Source: Burkholderiaceae bacterium
GTDB lineage: Bacteria > Pseudomonadota > Gammaproteobacteria > Burkholderiales > Burkholderiaceae_C
Length of the DNA stretch: 64,000 nt
Direction: 5' to 3'
Assembly: GCA_024235895.1 (NCBI GenBank)
Contig: JACKLM010000002.1
Span: forward strand, 434,001 to 498,000
Position numbers and translations under genes: made by a program. Shown here one piece after another: positions 1-7,574 of the stretch. Below the pieces are notes generated by a model. That model saw only the letters and a program-made list of their open reading frames with translations, ran no database searches and was not told where the DNA came from. Every line of letters begins with the position of its first letter. Within the stretch, counting starts at the first letter, position 1.

Positions 1-184
1 ATCGCGAATCAAACTCTTCGAAACGGAAGAACAGCCTCCTCCGGTCTCGTCGCCAACCGTCGTGAAAGTAAACCGTGAGCAGCGCCCGAAGCAGATGACC
101 ACTGGCCTCGTCGTCAAGCTCAGACTGTTTCGGCAAGGCGTCGAATGAGGTCTTGGTTTCGACATTGTTCTTCCCCGGGGCAAG
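1..184 (-). pseudogene. Partial coding remnant at window edge, function unknown
   Basis: One minus-strand frame from about 184 to the window edge reads as a natural soluble protein, with segments such as KNNVETKTSFDALPKQSELD and a charged tract LLRALLTVYFHDGWRRDRRR. It lies directly after the TGA at 185-187 that ends the last frame of the decayed effector upstream, and it stays in that same frame with no ATG. It may be the continuation of the broken effector past a nonsense mutation, or the start of a following gene with a non-ATG start. I do not recognise a family, and the gene continues outside the window. Confidence 0.35.
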
Positions 185-1071
185 TCAGCCCTCCCAGTCA
201 CCCGCGCAATTGCAGTTGTCCTGATTGAGTTCCACGACCTCTGCGTCGGGGTTGTTTCTTGGGCGATGCGGCGGTAGGCCTGTTTGCCCAGGCCGCCAGC
301 TGTCGCCGGAAACTCATCTCCACAATGGCTGCGACGTTGGTCCGGAGGCCGCCCGGAGCCGCAAGAACCGAGCATCGGGCCGTCAGTTTGAACTTCACCC
401 GGCGCTGCGCTCCGGGCACTGACTGGTGAGCTGGTGCACATGTTAGCTCCTGCTCGGGCCGTCCATTGTCCGGTTGTTGGCGTCCCGTAACTTCCGCTCG
501 AAACAGCGCTGATTGCCGAATGGATCTGGCTTCGAACGGATCGAAATCGGTTTCTCGATCGCAGTGAGATCAGCATTGGTCGCTCGGCTTTGCTCGCTCT
601 TGATGCAGCCAGACAGGCGCAGAAGATCTCGCAGAGAAAGCGACTCCATTCCTGCAGACCAACGATGGGCTGCAAAGTACCGGCAAGGTCCACAGTGTTT
701 TCGATTCTGAAACTTCTGTCCGTCAGGCCGACAAGCCCCTTCCATCCATCTTCACGTCGAACGAGTACAGGATCCAGGTGCTCTCCTTCATGAACGTGGA
801 CGACTTGACCGCCCGCCACCCCTGCGTTGTCCCCGTTTGACAGCGAGAACTCGCTGCCCTTGTTGGCGATCATCATCCCGCCGTCGGCCTTGACGGTCGT
901 CGTGCCCTTCGCCAGCGTGATCGACTGCGAGATGTTGGGGTAGGGAATCGGCACCGGCCCGCCGGGCGACGGCGTCTTGCAGACGTCGGGCATGGTCGCC
1001 ACCGACACGCCGTTGCTGCCCTTGTGGACCAGCGAGTTGGCCACCCCGTTGACCTTGACGCTGACCGGCAT
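185..1071 (-). pseudogene. Frameshifted PAAR-like (DUF4150) T6SS effector
   Basis: The first about 85 codons from ATG 1071 encode a typical DUF4150 PAAR-like tip domain (MPVSVKVNGVANSLVHKGSN, then TPSPGGPVPIPYPNIS). At about 810 the family sequence continues in another frame (VKSSTFMKESTWILYSFD). At about 743 it returns to the first frame (GLTDRSFRIENTVDLAG), and near 655 it moves to a third frame that ends with TAA at 443-445. Further protein-like pieces follow in two other frames down to TGA 185-187. GC is lower here than in the neighbours. The initial frame happens to have no stop up to the window edge, so a naive caller may report one intact gene, but family sequence appears in several frames. 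A sequencing-error explanation cannot be excluded. Confidence 0.7.
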
Positions 1072-1074
1072 GGC

Positions 1075-2130
1075 TCAGGCTCCGGCGGGCGCCGCGACCA
1101 AGGCGGCGGCGCGCTGGCCGCCCTCGGCGCTGGCCCAGGCGAAGGCGAGCTCGCCGCCGGCGTAGCCCTTGGCCGCGGCCGCGCAGGCCAGCACGATGTG
1201 CAGCAGCCCGCCGGCCGCCCCGACGTCGCCCCAGCAGTCCGCCGGCGCGACGAAGTCGGACGCCGATTCGAAGTGCTCCTTGGTCCGCAGCGCCGTGAAC
1301 CCGAACTCGTCGGCCCGGTACGGCTCGCCGTTCATGTCGCAGTAGATGTCGCTGACCTTCGCCCCGGCCGGCAGCGCGGCCAGTGCGGCGCGGAAGGCCT
1401 CGGTCAGCCCCTCGCCGAGGCAGACGGTCTCGGTCTTGATGCGCTTGGGCTCGAACGCGGTGCCGCTGGACAGCAGCGTGCCCAGCGCCGGCAGGCCCTC
1501 GCTGCGCGCCACGTCCTCGCGGGCGAGTAGGACGGCCGCCCCCGCCTCGCCGGGGATGAATCCCCAGGCGTTGTTCAACGGCCCGGCGCCGTGCAGCTGG
1601 TCGTTCTCCTCCAGCCACTCCAGCGTCTCGGGCTCGAGGTAGCTTTCGACCCCAGCGACGAGGCAGGCGTCCAGCTGGCCGGCGCGCAGCTTGGCCAGCG
1701 CCGCGTGCACGCCCAGCAGGCTGGCCGCGTGCCCGGCATCGAACGCGGCGGCGCTGGCGAACAGCGCCCCCCAGCGGCGGTCGATGCGCGCCAGCAGCTC
1801 GCGCGCCAGGTGCTCCGGCAGCCCCGGGCGCGGTTCGGGCAGCGCCAGCGCGATCGCCCAGCGCCCCGGCGCCGTGCGCGGAGCAGCCAGCCCCGCCAGC
1901 GCCTCCTCGATCACCGGCATCAGCAGCGCGTCGAAGCGCTCCACGCCCTGCAACCCGATGTCCAGCCACGGCGCCATCGCCACCCGCATCGGCTCGCCGG
2001 CGGTGTCGATCATGTAGGGGTGCTGCGCGAAGCCGCTGATGCCGGCCCGCACGGCGGCGGCGCTCTCCCACGCGCCGCGCCCCACCGCGGTGGCGGCGCC
2101 GATGCCGGCGATGACGACACGCTCGGCCAC
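1075..2130 (-). CDS. Beta-ketoacyl synthase-fold (thiolase superfamily) T6SS accessory protein, probable pseudoenzyme
   Basis: 351 residues starting at GTG 2130, one base after the DUF2169 stop. The N-terminus (VVIAGIGAATAVGRGAWESA) is the first strand-helix of the ketosynthase fold. The place of the nucleophilic Cys motif is taken by AFDAGHAASLLG. The usual His motifs are replaced by DMNGEPYRADEFGF and CWGDVGAAGG, so the Cys-His-His triad is absent. Proteins like this occur beside DUF2169, DUF6484 and PAAR-like genes in imp-type T6SS loci. The position between DUF2169 and the PAAR-like effector suggests an effector-loading or adaptor role rather than catalysis (inference). The following effector begins 3 nt after its stop. 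Confidence 0.7.
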   Translation of the reverse strand: MAERVVIAGIGAATAVGRGAWESAAAVRAGISGFAQHPYMIDTAGEPMRVAMAPWLDIGLQGVERFDALLMPVIEEALAGLAAPRTAPGRWAIALALPEPRPGLPEHLARELLARIDRRWGALFASAAAFDAGHAASLLGVHAALAKLRAGQLDACLVAGVESYLEPETLEWLEENDQLHGAGPLNNAWGFIPGEAGAAVLLAREDVARSEGLPALGTLLSSGTAFEPKRIKTETVCLGEGLTEAFRAALAALPAGAKVSDIYCDMNGEPYRADEFGFTALRTKEHFESASDFVAPADCWGDVGAAGGLLHIVLACAAAAKGYAGGELAFAWASAEGGQRAAALVAAPAGA

Positions 2131-2131
2131 C

Positions 2132-3193
2132 TCAGCCGACCTCCAGCTCCGGTTCGGCCCGCGCTGGCTGGCCGCGGCTCAGGTCGGCCTTGAGCGTCAC
2201 CACCGTGCGTTCGAGCTTTTGCACCTTGAAGTGGCAGGGCAGCGCCGAATGCCATACCAGCGAGACGCGCGCGCCGCTGGCGTGGTCGGGCTCGAGGATC
2301 ACCGTGTGCAGCACGCGTCGATCGTGCAGTTGGCGTGTGCCGTCGTAGAAGCGGGTCTCGAATCCGAGGTACAGCTTCGGCAACACGAACTGCAGCCGCC
2401 CCTGCGGGCTCAGGTTGTGCAGCACGACCGGCTCGCCGCCGCGCAGGAAGGCCGGCGCCTGCTGGTCGGCCGGTGCACTCTGGTACCAGCGCTCGTCCAT
2501 GTCCTCGGCCAGCAGCGGCGCGCGCGTCTTCATCCACTTCTCGCCGTAGGTGCCGGCGAAGCCCACGCGCGGCTGCCAGTGGCTGGCGACGACGCCAAAG
2601 CCCGCCGGCGCCGGGCGGTCGTTCCATGCGCCGATCAGCTGCTTGGGATCCTCGATATTCGGCAGCGCCAGCCCCTGCGCGTTGCGCGACGAGACGGCGA
2701 AGCCCGTGCCGACCGGATTGCGCCAGTCCCAGTCCTTCTCCGGCGCGTCCGACTTCCGGTCCACGCCGCCGTAGGCACGCTCCCAGACCAGCGGCATGGT
2801 GACGAAGGGCTCGGGGCGGGTCGGGCCGAGCGCGCCCCAGCTGCGGTCGCCGAAGACGCGCAGCAGCTTGCGTACCGGGCCGACCTGGAAGCCGCAGTCC
2901 AGCTGCGACACCGCGCGCCCGCCCGGCGCGTGGGCGTGGCCGACGACGACGATGTCGGTCGTCTTCTTCGTCAGCACCAGGTCGGCGTCGTACACGATGC
3001 TGCTCTGGCCCGGCTCGCCATGGTGCTCGGGCAGGCGCAGCACCGGGGGCTGCTCCTTCGCCACCGCGGTCGAGCCGTCCGGCAGGATGTCGAAGCTGGC
3101 CTTCACCGCCACCAGCCAGACCTCGGCGCCGTCGCGGTCGCGCACCCAGCCGCGTTCGGCGGCAAACGGGGTGCGATTGTCGACCTGCCACAT
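2132..3193 (-). CDS. DUF2169 domain protein, T6SS effector-associated adaptor
   Basis: 353 residues from ATG 3193 (MWQVDNRTPFAAERGWVRDR). An upstream in-frame extension exists but is a high-GC artefact. The sequence is the DUF2169 family, with conserved blocks VWLVAVKASFDI, VTMPLVWERAYGG and FVLPKLYLGFETRFYDGTR. DUF2169 proteins are encoded with VgrG and PAAR-like effectors in T6SS loci and are thought to help load or present effectors; their biochemistry is not settled. The gene is cytosolic-looking with no signal peptide and is followed one base later by the ketosynthase-fold gene. Confidence 0.85.
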   Translation of the reverse strand: MWQVDNRTPFAAERGWVRDRDGAEVWLVAVKASFDILPDGSTAVAKEQPPVLRLPEHHGEPGQSSIVYDADLVLTKKTTDIVVVGHAHAPGGRAVSQLDCGFQVGPVRKLLRVFGDRSWGALGPTRPEPFVTMPLVWERAYGGVDRKSDAPEKDWDWRNPVGTGFAVSSRNAQGLALPNIEDPKQLIGAWNDRPAPAGFGVVASHWQPRVGFAGTYGEKWMKTRAPLLAEDMDERWYQSAPADQQAPAFLRGGEPVVLHNLSPQGRLQFVLPKLYLGFETRFYDGTRQLHDRRVLHTVILEPDHASGARVSLVWHSALPCHFKVQKLERTVVTLKADLSRGQPARAEPELEVG

Positions 3194-3228
3194 CGTCGTG
3201 TCGCCAGCGCGGGGTCGATGGCGCGGCC

Positions 3229-3765
3229 TCAGTTGAGGTCGATCGCCGCGCCCTTGATCTTGTGGTAGCCGGTGCTGCGGCTCAGGATGTAGCTGCCCTT
3301 GATGATCACCTTGCCGGCGCGTGTGAGCGTGATGCTGGCGTCGCCGCAGCGCAGGACGACCTCGCGATCGGCCTCGATGACGTGGCAGTCGCCGTCGACG
3401 GTCACGTTCGCCGGCAGCCGCGGCGGCTCGTCGTCGGCCCGCAGCGGCCGCGGCTCCAGGACCCCGATGACGACCGGCGCATGCGGGTCGCCATCGGCGA
3501 AGACCACCAGCACCTCGCGCCCGACCTGCGCGCGCCGCAGCGCCACCGTCGCGCGTGCCGGGACGACCTCGCCCGGGCATGCGGCGAGCTGCGAGACCAG
3601 GGGCTGCTCGGTGAGGTCGAAGCCCTCGAGCCTGCCGATCACGGGCACGCCCGGCAGCATCGGCGCGGGCACGGTGCCATGCGCGGTCGGCCGCCGCAGC
3701 AGGTCGAGCTCGTCGGCCAAGGCCCGCGCCGCGAGCGGGACGAAGGGATCGTCGTCGGGTTTCAT
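3229..3765 (-). CDS. DUF6484 domain protein between vgrG and DUF2169
   Basis: 178 residues (MKPDDDPFVPLAARALADEL). The middle (PGVPVIGRLEGFD, PLVSQL, REVLVVFADGDPHAPVVIGV) resembles a small OB-like domain. The end (DCHVIEADREVVLRCGDASITLTRAGKVIIKGSYIL) repeats the beta-rich pattern of the VgrG tail (SVTIKTGSASITMKKDGTIVIKG), so it may continue or cap a beta-helical spike. It lies 10 nt after the vgrG stop and 35 nt before the DUF2169 start. DUF6484 genes occur in this context in Burkholderiales T6SS loci. Function is inferred only from context. Confidence 0.75.
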   Translation of the reverse strand: MKPDDDPFVPLAARALADELDLLRRPTAHGTVPAPMLPGVPVIGRLEGFDLTEQPLVSQLAACPGEVVPARATVALRRAQVGREVLVVFADGDPHAPVVIGVLEPRPLRADDEPPRLPANVTVDGDCHVIEADREVVLRCGDASITLTRAGKVIIKGSYILSRSTGYHKIKGAAIDLN

Positions 3766-3775
3766 CGCGGCCCGT

Positions 3776-6052
3776 TCAGTTGATGCCGACCTTGCTGCCC
3801 TTGATCACGACGTCGGAAGAAGCCTTCATGTTGATCTTCCCCGAGCCGTTGACCGTGATGTCCTTGCCCTTGATCACGATCGTCCCGTCCTTCTTCATCG
3901 TGATGCTCGCGCTGCCGGTCTTGATCGTCACGCTGTCGCCGGCGTCGATGACGAGGTTCTTGCCGACCTTCAGCGCGTCGTCCTTGCCGACCTGGGTGCT
4001 TCGGCCCTTGCCGATCGTGGTCGACTGATCGCCGCCGACCTGGACGCTGCGGTTGGCGCCGACCTCGGTGCTCTGGCTGGCGCCGACGCTGATGCTCTGG
4101 GTCGCGCCCACCGCCACCACCTGCGCCGCACCGATCGCGATCTCCTGCGCGGCGCCGATCGCGATCGTCTCGTTGACGCCGACGGTATGCGTGCGCTGCA
4201 GCGCCACCGTCGCGGTCTCGCTGCTGCCGACGCTGATCGTGCGGTTGGCGCCGATCGTGATCGACTCGTTGGCGCCGACCGTCTCGGTGCGATTGGCACC
4301 GATGGCAATCGTCTCGTTGGCGCCGACCTGCTCGGTGCGATTGACACCGATGGTGATCGATTCGTTGTTGCCCACCGACTCGGTGCGGTCGACCCCGATC
4401 GTGATCGTCTCGTTGTTGTCGACCGTCTCGGTGCGGTCGTGCTTGATGTGGCTGGTCTCGTCGTGGTCGATCGTCTTCGTGCGGTCGTGGCCGACCCAGT
4501 GCGTCTCGTCGTTCTCGACCTCGATATCCTGGTTCTTCTCGGCGTGGATCCACAGCTGCTCGCTGCCGGTCTTGTCCTCGAACCGGATCGCGTTGGCGTT
4601 GCCGTAGGCGCCGCCCTTGCTGCTGCGCGTCAGCACGCCGCTTTGCGTCGCATTGGCCGGCAGGTCCCACGGCGGCATCTGCTCGGCGTTGTAGACGCGG
4701 CCGGTGATCAGCGGCTGGTCCGGGTCGCCCTCCAGGAAGTCGACGACGACCTCCTGCCCGATGCGCGGGATCTGGACGAAGCCGAATCGCTTGCCGGCCC
4801 AGGGGCTGGATACGCGCACCCAGCACGAGCTCTTCTCGTCCTTGCCGCCGTAGCGGTCCCAGTGGAACTGGACCTTGACGCGGCCGTACTTGTCGGTGTG
4901 GATCTCCTCGCCCGCCGGGCCGACGACGACCGCCGTCTGCGGGCCGCGCATGATCGGGCGCGGCGTGCGCCGCAGCGGGCGGAACTGCTGCGCGCCCGGC
5001 TGGGCGACGAAGCTGCAGTCCCAGCTGCCCGGGTCGCGCCCGGACTCGACCCCCGGGTTGCGCGCGCGCAGCTCCATCTCGACGCACAGGAAGTCGCCGC
5101 CACCCTCGCCGTCGGCGTTGCGGTCGGCACGCGGGTGGCCGCTGACCGCCAGCCTCGAGCCGACGGCCATCGTCTGCACCGTCGTGCGGCCGTGCATGCG
5201 CTCGTGCAGCGACTGCCACTCGTCGATCCGGGTGTCGGCCTGCTGCTGGCCGTCGTCCTTGACGACATAGTCGCCCTGGAAGTCGAAGCACTCGGCGTCG
5301 GCCAGCTCGTGCGCGCGCTGCAGCTGCTGCGTCACGCCGAGCGCGGTCGACGGGCGCTCGAAGTCGTAGCTCGTCAGTGCGACGCGGCCGGTGCGCACCG
5401 AGCGCGCGAAGCGCAGGTCGAAGACATAGGGCTTGTCGGGCGGGGTCTGGCCGATATTGTCGTAGTACGGCAGCGCGTCGCAGCCCGGCGCCATCGCGTG
5501 CGCGTCGGCGGCGTCGACCAGCACCATGCGGTCCTCGGCGTCGGTGTGCTCGAAGTACCAGGTGATGCCTTCGTCTTCCAGCAGCCGGGCGACGAAGTCG
5601 AAGTCGGTCTCGCGGTACTGCACGCAGTACACGCGCTTGCGGTAGCTGCGCTGCAGCTTGAAGTCGAAGGCGGCGATGCCGGCGTGGTCGTCGAAGACCT
5701 TGCGCACGATGTCGGGCACGCTCAGGTCCTGGAAGATGCGGCAGTCCGCGGTCCGCGTCAGCGCCCACAGCCAGGGCCGGACCTCGGCCTCGTAGCGGTA
5801 CATGCCGCCCTCGTGCACCCCCAGGCCGAAGGCGGTGACGTGGCCGCCGAGGTGGCGCGTGCTGTCGTCGGCCAGCGCCACCGCGATGCCGACGCGCCGG
5901 CCGAGGATCTTCTCCGGCGCGAGGTCGGGCATCGGGCTGAGCAGGTCGAGCTGCATCGCCTCCATGCGGCTCAGCCCCACGCTCAGGCGCAGCGACGCCA
6001 GCCGCAGGTCGGCCGCGGGGAAGGGCGAGCTCAGCGTGATCGGCGGCGCCAT
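3776..6052 (-). CDS. vgrG: T6SS spike protein VgrG/TssI
   Basis: 758 residues from ATG 6052 (MAPPITLSSPFPAADLRLAS); a longer in-frame start would only add low-complexity Arg-rich sequence. Residues 1-380 are the gp27-like base (EGGMYRYEAEVRPWLW, DFVARLLEDEGITWYFEH). A gp5 OB-like domain follows (EEIHTDKYGRVKVQFHWD, SPWAGKRFGFVQIPRIGQEV). About residues 505-700 are many tandem beta-helix repeats with consensus VGxNExITIGxxRTE, and a DUF2345-like end follows (SITMKKDGTIVIKGKDITVN). It forms the trimeric puncturing tip on the Hcp tube. No separate C-terminal enzymatic domain is seen, so toxicity must come from partners loaded on the tip. Confidence 0.95.
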   Translation of the reverse strand: MAPPITLSSPFPAADLRLASLRLSVGLSRMEAMQLDLLSPMPDLAPEKILGRRVGIAVALADDSTRHLGGHVTAFGLGVHEGGMYRYEAEVRPWLWALTRTADCRIFQDLSVPDIVRKVFDDHAGIAAFDFKLQRSYRKRVYCVQYRETDFDFVARLLEDEGITWYFEHTDAEDRMVLVDAADAHAMAPGCDALPYYDNIGQTPPDKPYVFDLRFARSVRTGRVALTSYDFERPSTALGVTQQLQRAHELADAECFDFQGDYVVKDDGQQQADTRIDEWQSLHERMHGRTTVQTMAVGSRLAVSGHPRADRNADGEGGGDFLCVEMELRARNPGVESGRDPGSWDCSFVAQPGAQQFRPLRRTPRPIMRGPQTAVVVGPAGEEIHTDKYGRVKVQFHWDRYGGKDEKSSCWVRVSSPWAGKRFGFVQIPRIGQEVVVDFLEGDPDQPLITGRVYNAEQMPPWDLPANATQSGVLTRSSKGGAYGNANAIRFEDKTGSEQLWIHAEKNQDIEVENDETHWVGHDRTKTIDHDETSHIKHDRTETVDNNETITIGVDRTESVGNNESITIGVNRTEQVGANETIAIGANRTETVGANESITIGANRTISVGSSETATVALQRTHTVGVNETIAIGAAQEIAIGAAQVVAVGATQSISVGASQSTEVGANRSVQVGGDQSTTIGKGRSTQVGKDDALKVGKNLVIDAGDSVTIKTGSASITMKKDGTIVIKGKDITVNGSGKINMKASSDVVIKGSKVGIN

Positions 6053-6204
6053 CGGATGCTCGCCGCGCGCGAGGCGCGGCCCCAGGATCGTCGGCGCAGC
6101 CCAGCGGCGCGCCCAGCGCCAAAAGTCATGTCGCCGCCGTTCTTGCCGCCGCTCGCCACGGCACCGCCCTTCATGCCACCGCCCTTCATGCCACCGCCCT
6201 TCAT
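6031..6204 (-). CDS. Small Gly/Lys repeat peptide ORF, translationally coupled
   Basis: A 57-codon frame that starts at ATG 6204, overlapping the stop of the TPR-methyltransferase gene as ATGA, and ends 21 nt inside vgrG. The product begins with three copies of MKGGG/A encoded by a 15-nt tandem repeat and ends Arg-rich (GLRRRSWGRASRAASIR). The ATGA coupling and placement upstream of vgrG favour a translated leader or small gene. The repetitive, basic composition could equally be a GC-rich artefact. No family is recognised. Confidence 0.3.
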   Translation of the reverse strand: MKGGGMKGGGMKGGAVASGGKNGGDMTFGAGRAAGLRRRSWGRASRAASIRWRRRSR

Positions 6205-6205
6205 G
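6161..6205. repeat. Three tandem copies of a 15-nt repeat
   Basis: The unit CCACCGCCCTTCATG occurs three times back to back (the first copy differs at one base, GCACCGCCCTTCATG). On the minus strand each copy encodes Met-Lys-Gly-Gly-Gly/Ala. It sits exactly at the junction of the TPR-methyltransferase stop codon and the vgrG leader, so copy number changes would keep the frame. Confidence 0.85.
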
Positions 6206-7574
6206 GCGCCGCCGGCCGCGCGACGCGGGCGAGCCAGCCGCGCACCGGCTCGCCCGCCTCCAGCCGCAGCTCGACCGCCTCGATCGGCCCCGGCTCCAGC
6301 CCGGCCGCGCTCGCGCTGCCGGCGAGGTGCTCGCGCGCGTGCGCATAGCGGCCGGTCGCGCGCAGCCGGTGCGGCCCGGCCTCGTCGTCGGCGAGCGCCT
6401 CGACGGTGAAGACGAACTGCCCGCCCGGCCGCAGCGCGCGCGCCGCCGCCTGCATCACCTCGTTGAGGTCGCCGAAGTAGCACAGCGTATCGGCGCACAC
6501 CGCGGCGTCGAAGGCCTGAGGCTGGGTGCGCAGGTAGTAGACCAGCTCGGCCTGGTGCAGCACGTCGTAGACGCCGCGTCGGCGCGCCTGGCGCAGCATG
6601 CCGACCGACAGGTCGCATCCCGCCAGCCGCCGCGCCCAGGGCCGCACCAGCGGCCCGACGAGTCCGGTGCCGCAGCCGAGGTCGACGACGCTGGCGTCGC
6701 CGCGCGGCGCACCGCGCGCTGCGGCGAGCGCGCGCGCCACCGCCTGCGGTGCGCGGTACTGCAGCCGCTCGAGCGACGCGTCGAAGCGCGGCGCGAAGGC
6801 GTCGAAGACCTCGCTGACGTAGCCGTCGCTGGCGCGCGCCGGCGGCGGCTCGCCACCGCAGGCGGCGAGCTGGTGGCGCGCGACCGGGTTGTCGGGGTCC
6901 TCGGCCAGCCACTCGCGGTAGAGCTGCGCCGCGCGATCGCGCTCGCCGAGCAGGACCAGCGCGCGCAGCACCTGTTCGCGCGCCTGCCCATGCTGCGGCC
7001 AGAGCAGCACCGCCTTGCTGTGCGCGACCAGCCCGTCGTGCACCCTGCCCTGCGTGATCAGCACGCGCGAAAGCCCGTACCAGGCGTCGGCGAAGTCCGG
7101 CCGCAGCGCGATCGCGCGCTCCAGCGCGGCCTGCGCCTCGCCGAGCCGGCCGCCGCGGCGGTGTAGCCGCGCGAGGTTGGCCAGCGCGTCGGCGGCGTCG
7201 GGGTGGTCGTCGCCGGCGGCATCGATGCTGCGCCGCCAGGCCTCGGCGGCCTCGTCGTCGCGCCGCATCGCCGCCAGCACGTTGCCCAGGTTGTTCCAAT
7301 AGCCGGCGTGGCCCGGGCGCTGCTCGATCGCGGCCGCGATCAGCCCCAGCGCCTCGTCGTCCAGCCCCTGCGCGTGGCGCAGCAGGCCGAGGAACTGCAG
7401 CGCGTCGGGCTGCGCCGGCCAGCGCTGCAGGATGCCGATCAGTGCGTCCTGCGCCGGCTCGAGCCGGTCGTGGCGCAGGTCGTCGACGGCGCGCGCGAGC
7501 GCGTCGTGCAGTTCGGCATCGTCGGCCGTGCCGGCCCCCTCGCCGGCCGCGCCCGCAGCCTCATCCGAAGTCAT
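6201..7574 (-). CDS. TPR-repeat SAM-dependent methyltransferase in T6SS locus
   Basis: 457 residues from ATG 7574, overlapping the end of tssH by 14 nt. Residues about 20-250 are TPR helices (AGYWNNLGNVLAAMRRDDEA, HPDAADALANLARLHRRGGR, DFADAWYGLSRVLITQGR). A class I methyltransferase domain follows, with SAM motif I VVDLGCGTGLVGPL near residue 295 and the later ALRPGGQFVFTVEAL. Methyltransferases of this type (FDAFAPRFDASLERLQYRAP) are common but their substrates are unknown. The position between clpV and vgrG suggests it acts on a T6SS component or effector (inference). Confidence 0.8.
   Translation of the reverse strand: MTSDEAAGAAGEGAGTADDAELHDALARAVDDLRHDRLEPAQDALIGILQRWPAQPDALQFLGLLRHAQGLDDEALGLIAAAIEQRPGHAGYWNNLGNVLAAMRRDDEAAEAWRRSIDAAGDDHPDAADALANLARLHRRGGRLGEAQAALERAIALRPDFADAWYGLSRVLITQGRVHDGLVAHSKAVLLWPQHGQAREQVLRALVLLGERDRAAQLYREWLAEDPDNPVARHQLAACGGEPPPARASDGYVSEVFDAFAPRFDASLERLQYRAPQAVARALAAARGAPRGDASVVDLGCGTGLVGPLVRPWARRLAGCDLSVGMLRQARRRGVYDVLHQAELVYYLRTQPQAFDAAVCADTLCYFGDLNEVMQAAARALRPGGQFVFTVEALADDEAGPHRLRATGRYAHAREHLAGSASAAGLEPGPIEAVELRLEAGEPVRGWLARVARPAAP

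Noticed and set aside
4000..4500. Regularly spaced near-repeats resembling a CRISPR array
   Set aside because: The repeats are in frame and encode the VgrG beta-helix; there are no unique spacers or cas genes.
3299..6409. A 1036-codon open frame on the plus strand opposite vgrG
   Set aside because: It is complementary to the vgrG repeat region, consists of Asp/Ala/Arg-rich low complexity, and has no domain. It is a high-GC antisense artefact.
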